DNA from: Bog-113 sp965226755
GTDB lineage: Bacteria; Acidobacteriota; Terriglobia; Bryobacterales; Bryobacteraceae
NCBI GenBank assembly: GCA_965226755.1
Contig: CBDDDT010000003.1
Coordinates: 1,860,001-1,924,000 of the forward strand
Direction: 5' to 3'
DNA length: 64,000 bases
The position numbers were made by a program, and so were the translations under genes. This document shows positions 61,721 through 64,000 of the stretch, in pieces (the stretch's first letter is position 1; every line of letters begins with the position of its first letter). The notes under the pieces are model-generated. The model worked only from the letters and a program-made list of their open reading frames with translations. It did no database searches and was not told the origin of the DNA.

Positions 61721-62650
61721 ATGCATAACGTCGTTATCGTGGGATCGGGCTGCGCCGGAAACACCGCTGCCGTCTACGCGGCGCGCGCCAATCTCAAGCC
61801 GCTCGTCATTGCCGGCTACGACGCCGGCGGACAGCTCTCGCTCACCTCGGAAGTCGAAAATTTCCCCGGTTTCCCCGAAGGCATCAACGGGCCCCACCTC
61901 GTTGAAAACATCAAGGCGCAGGCCGAGCGCTTCGGCGCCCAGTACGTTCACGGCGCTGTTCAGGAAGCCGTCCTGACCGGCCGTCCCTTTCGCCTCAATG
62001 TCGAGGGCGAGTGGATCGAGACGCTCACCGTCATCATCGCCTCCGGCGCCTCCGCGCGCTGGCTCGGCCTTCCCAATGAGCATCGCCTCATCGGCCACGG
62101 CGTCAGCTCCTGCGCCACTTGTGACGGATTCTTCTACCGCAACAAGAAGATCATGGTCGTCGGCGGGGGCGATTCCGCCCTGGAAGAGGCCAGCTTCCTC
62201 ACCCGCTTCGGCTCCGAAGTCTCCATCGTCCACCGCCGCGAAAGCTTCCGCGCCTCCAAGATCATGATCGACCGCGCCAAGGCCAACCCCAAGATCAAGT
62301 TCCTCCTGAACACCGTCGTCGAAGACGTCTACGACGTGAAGAAAATGGTGGTCTCCAGCGTGAAGCTCCGCAATGTCGTCACCGGCGAGATATGGGAACA
62401 GGATGTCGACGGCTTCTTCGTCGCGATCGGCCATATCCCCAACACCCGCCCGTTTATCGGACAGATCGAAACCGATGCCGAGGGTTACATCGTCTCCAAA
62501 GGCGGCGCCGCCACCAGCGTCCCCGGCGTATTCCACGCGGGCGACGTGCAGGACCGCGTCTACCGCCAGGCCATCACCGCCGCCGGCGCCGGCTGCATGG
62601 CCGCCATCGAAGTCGAACGCCTCCTCGAAGCCGAAGGACACCAGTCATGA
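61721..62650 (+). CDS. trxB: Thioredoxin reductase
   Basis: The 309-residue flavoprotein reduces thioredoxin with NADPH. It has FAD motif VIVGSGCAGNTAAVYAARAN, the redox pair in SCATCDGFFY (CATC), NADPH motif MVVGGGDSALEEA, and C-terminal GVFHAGDVQDRVYRQAITAAG. A 4-nt overlap (ATGA) couples it to the RidA gene. Confidence 0.93.
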   Translation: MHNVVIVGSGCAGNTAAVYAARANLKPLVIAGYDAGGQLSLTSEVENFPGFPEGINGPHLVENIKAQAERFGAQYVHGAVQEAVLTGRPFRLNVEGEWIETLTVIIASGASARWLGLPNEHRLIGHGVSSCATCDGFFYRNKKIMVVGGGDSALEEASFLTRFGSEVSIVHRRESFRASKIMIDRAKANPKIKFLLNTVVEDVYDVKKMVVSSVKLRNVVTGEIWEQDVDGFFVAIGHIPNTRPFIGQIETDAEGYIVSKGGAATSVPGVFHAGDVQDRVYRQAITAAGAGCMAAIEVERLLEAEGHQS

Positions 62651-63033
62651 TCGAACGCCTTAACCCGCCCGGCATCTCCGCCGCCCGCGGTCCTTACTCG
62701 CCCGCCATCCGCGCCGGCGACTTCATCTTCGTCTCCGGCCAGGTCCCCGTCAATCCGGAAACCCAGAAGATGGAGCTCAGCGAAATTCGCGGCGAAACCT
62801 GCCTCGTCCTGAATAACGTCCGCAACCTTCTCGAAGCCGCCGGAGCTACCTTCGCCGATGTTGTGAAATGCTCCGTCTTCCTCGCTGACGGCGCCGATTT
62901 CCCCGCCATGAACGAGGTTTACGCCGAGTACTTCGGCGAAACCAAACCCACCCGCACCACCATCGTCTGTCAGTTCGCCATGCCCGGTATGCGCGTCGAG
63001 ATCGATTGCATCGCCTACAAACCCCTCGCTTGA
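62647..63033 (+). CDS. ridA: RidA family protein (YjgF/YER057c/UK114)
   Basis: The 128-residue protein destroys reactive enamine intermediates. It has GPYSPAIRAGDFIFVSGQVP, NNVRNLLEAAGATFADVVKC and FAMPGMRVEIDCIAY, including the Arg of the active site. The ATG overlaps trxB. Confidence 0.93.
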   Translation: MIERLNPPGISAARGPYSPAIRAGDFIFVSGQVPVNPETQKMELSEIRGETCLVLNNVRNLLEAAGATFADVVKCSVFLADGADFPAMNEVYAEYFGETKPTRTTIVCQFAMPGMRVEIDCIAYKPLA

Positions 63034-63055
63034 TTTTGCGTCGACCGCCGCGCCG

Positions 63056-64000
63056 CTAACCCGCTAATCCTGGCACGCCGCCCATCGATCGCGCCTGCCT
63101 GACCGCCCGCAGAATCGCCTGCTCCACCGCCTCGATCGCCATCACCCCGAGCACGTCCAGATTGGCCCGTTGCTGCCCCATCGACAGCGCGAACGTGACA
63201 TCCCCGTCCGACATCGTGTTCACCGGCGCGATCACCCGCACCACCCCGATACTCGCCAGCGCCGCCAGCTTGTTCGTCTGCACCTTGTTCAGTTGCGCGT
63301 TCGTCGCCACCACGGCCAGAGTCGTGTTGCGCCCAAACCCGCCCGTCTTGCCTTCGCGCATCGCCCGCTCCGCATTCACGAATTCCCGCGACGCCTCCGC
63401 TTCCCGCGCTCCCGCGATCACCTGCCCGCTCGCTGCATCCCGCACATCCCCCAGCGCGTTCACCACCACCAGCGCGGAGACCATCACCCCATCGCCGCCT
63501 CTCACCGTAAAGCTGCCCAGCCCGCTCTTCATCGCCCGCTTCATTCCGAAGAGCTTCCCCACTGTGGCGCCAGTTCCCGCTCCCACGCAGCCTTCCACCA
63601 CCGCCCCGTCCGTTGCCGCCGCGGCCGCCGCTTCCCCCATCTCGCGCCCGGGCCGCACGCCCGCCTTGCCGATCGCCAGATCGAACAGAATCGCGCTCGG
63701 CACAATCGGCACGCGGGCCACTCCGGTATCGAACCCGGCCCCATGCTGCGCCAGATATTTCCGCGCTCCCGAAGCGGCCTCCAGGCCAAATGCGCTTCCT
63801 CCGGACAGCACGATCCCGTGTACGTGATCCGTCACGTGCCCGGGGTTCAGCGTGTCGATCTCGGACGTCCCCGTAGCCGATCCGCGGATGTCCACGCCGC
63901 CCGCTGCCCCGCTCGGGCAAAGCACCGCCGTGCACCCCGTCAGCGCGTCAAAATCCGATGCGTGGCCCACCCGAATGCCCGCGATGTCAGTCAGCCCCTT
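63056..64000 (-). CDS. S58/P1-family peptidase, DmpA- or NylC-like, 5' end outside window
   Basis: The protein is open through the right edge (KGLTDIAGIRVGHASDF is the usual start region). It has the family features TAVLCPSGAAGGVDIRGSA, VHGIVLSGGSAFGLEAASG and an autocleavage site in GRNTTLAVVATNA, where Asn-Thr would be cut to expose an N-terminal threonine; this Asn-Thr site is that of NylC nylon-oligomer hydrolases, whereas DmpA uses serine. It probably self-processes into two chains and hydrolyses amides or peptides. It is convergent with ridA. Confidence 0.82.
   Translation of the reverse strand, partial: KGLTDIAGIRVGHASDFDALTGCTAVLCPSGAAGGVDIRGSATGTSEIDTLNPGHVTDHVHGIVLSGGSAFGLEAASGARKYLAQHGAGFDTGVARVPIVPSAILFDLAIGKAGVRPGREMGEAAAAAATDGAVVEGCVGAGTGATVGKLFGMKRAMKSGLGSFTVRGGDGVMVSALVVVNALGDVRDAASGQVIAGAREAEASREFVNAERAMREGKTGGFGRNTTLAVVATNAQLNKVQTNKLAALASIGVVRVIAPVNTMSDGDVTFALSMGQQRANLDVLGVMAIEAVEQAILRAVRQARSMGGVPGLAG

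Overview
The window looks like a chromosomal segment from a diderm, GC-rich member of the Acidobacteriota, most likely the Bryobacterales/Solibacter lineage. The main evidence is two proteins carrying the Solibacter-type C-terminal domain (TIGR03437; 11901-12704 and 44096-47140), one protein of the VWFA-related acidobacterial family (TIGR03436; 8930-9955), two PEP-CTERM surface proteins, and lipopolysaccharide heptose genes. Most of the window is ordinary core genome in tightly packed operons, many with 4-bp ATGA or GTGA stop/start overlaps. I see no rRNA, CRISPR array, prophage or intact insertion sequence. No gene-free stretch exceeds about 300 bases; the larger gaps hold promoters, terminators or repeats that are listed separately.

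Layout. 1-4428 (minus): SurA-like foldase, YhaM-type HD exonuclease, heptosyltransferase II, a degenerate heptose-1-P nucleotidyltransferase homologue, and a heptosyltransferase I cut by the window edge. 4576-8339 (plus): aldo/keto reductase, rpsO, pnp and a strong terminator. 8383-14936 (plus): lineage-specific secreted or membrane proteins, an S24-like peptidase and mutY. 14972-20236 (minus): purQ-purL-purF and a Tat-exported sugar isomerase-like protein. 20285-21709: Cys-tRNA deacylase and a RES-Xre toxin-antitoxin pair with a tandem 19-bp repeat upstream. 21848-26765 (plus): rplM-rpsI, then rpsB-tsf-pyrH-frr-thrB. 26824-32320 (plus): a TPR protein, a YHS protein, the heptose adenylyltransferase and mfd. 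32344-33851 (minus): a 49-residue metallothionein-like protein and a LytS-type histidine kinase. 33886-36836 (plus): ribA, modBC, thiE. 36808-39623 (minus): a DUF2520 protein and uvrB. 39845-44095: two PEP-CTERM proteins, two small helical proteins, tRNA-Arg(TCG), a CYTH protein and a VCBS-repeat protein. 44096-50274: a 1014-residue repeat protein, a membrane protein, a ketosynthase plus FAD oxidoreductase pair, and a HigA remnant. 50411-56037 (minus): valS-nadC-birA-coaX-hypothetical. 56069-60564: methyltransferase and SDR (minus) divergent from a GT-C membrane protein, an acyl carrier protein and a ketosynthase III (plus). 60565-64000: a RelE remnant, a lineage-specific protein, trxB, ridA and an S58/NylC-like peptidase cut by the edge.

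The genes combine into translation (rpsO, rplM, rpsI, rpsB, tsf, frr, valS, tRNA-Arg), RNA decay (pnp, yhaM), DNA repair (mutY, mfd, uvrB), purine and cofactor synthesis (pur, rib, thi, nadC, coaX, birA) and envelope building (waa/hld, surA-like, GT-C proteins, PEP-CTERM, TIGR03437). The least ordinary items are the acyl/glycan module at 56069-60564, the RES-Xre locus with an apparent CTG start, the metallothionein-like gene, two symmetric bidirectional -10 elements, and two genes broken at A-runs that may be assembly errors.
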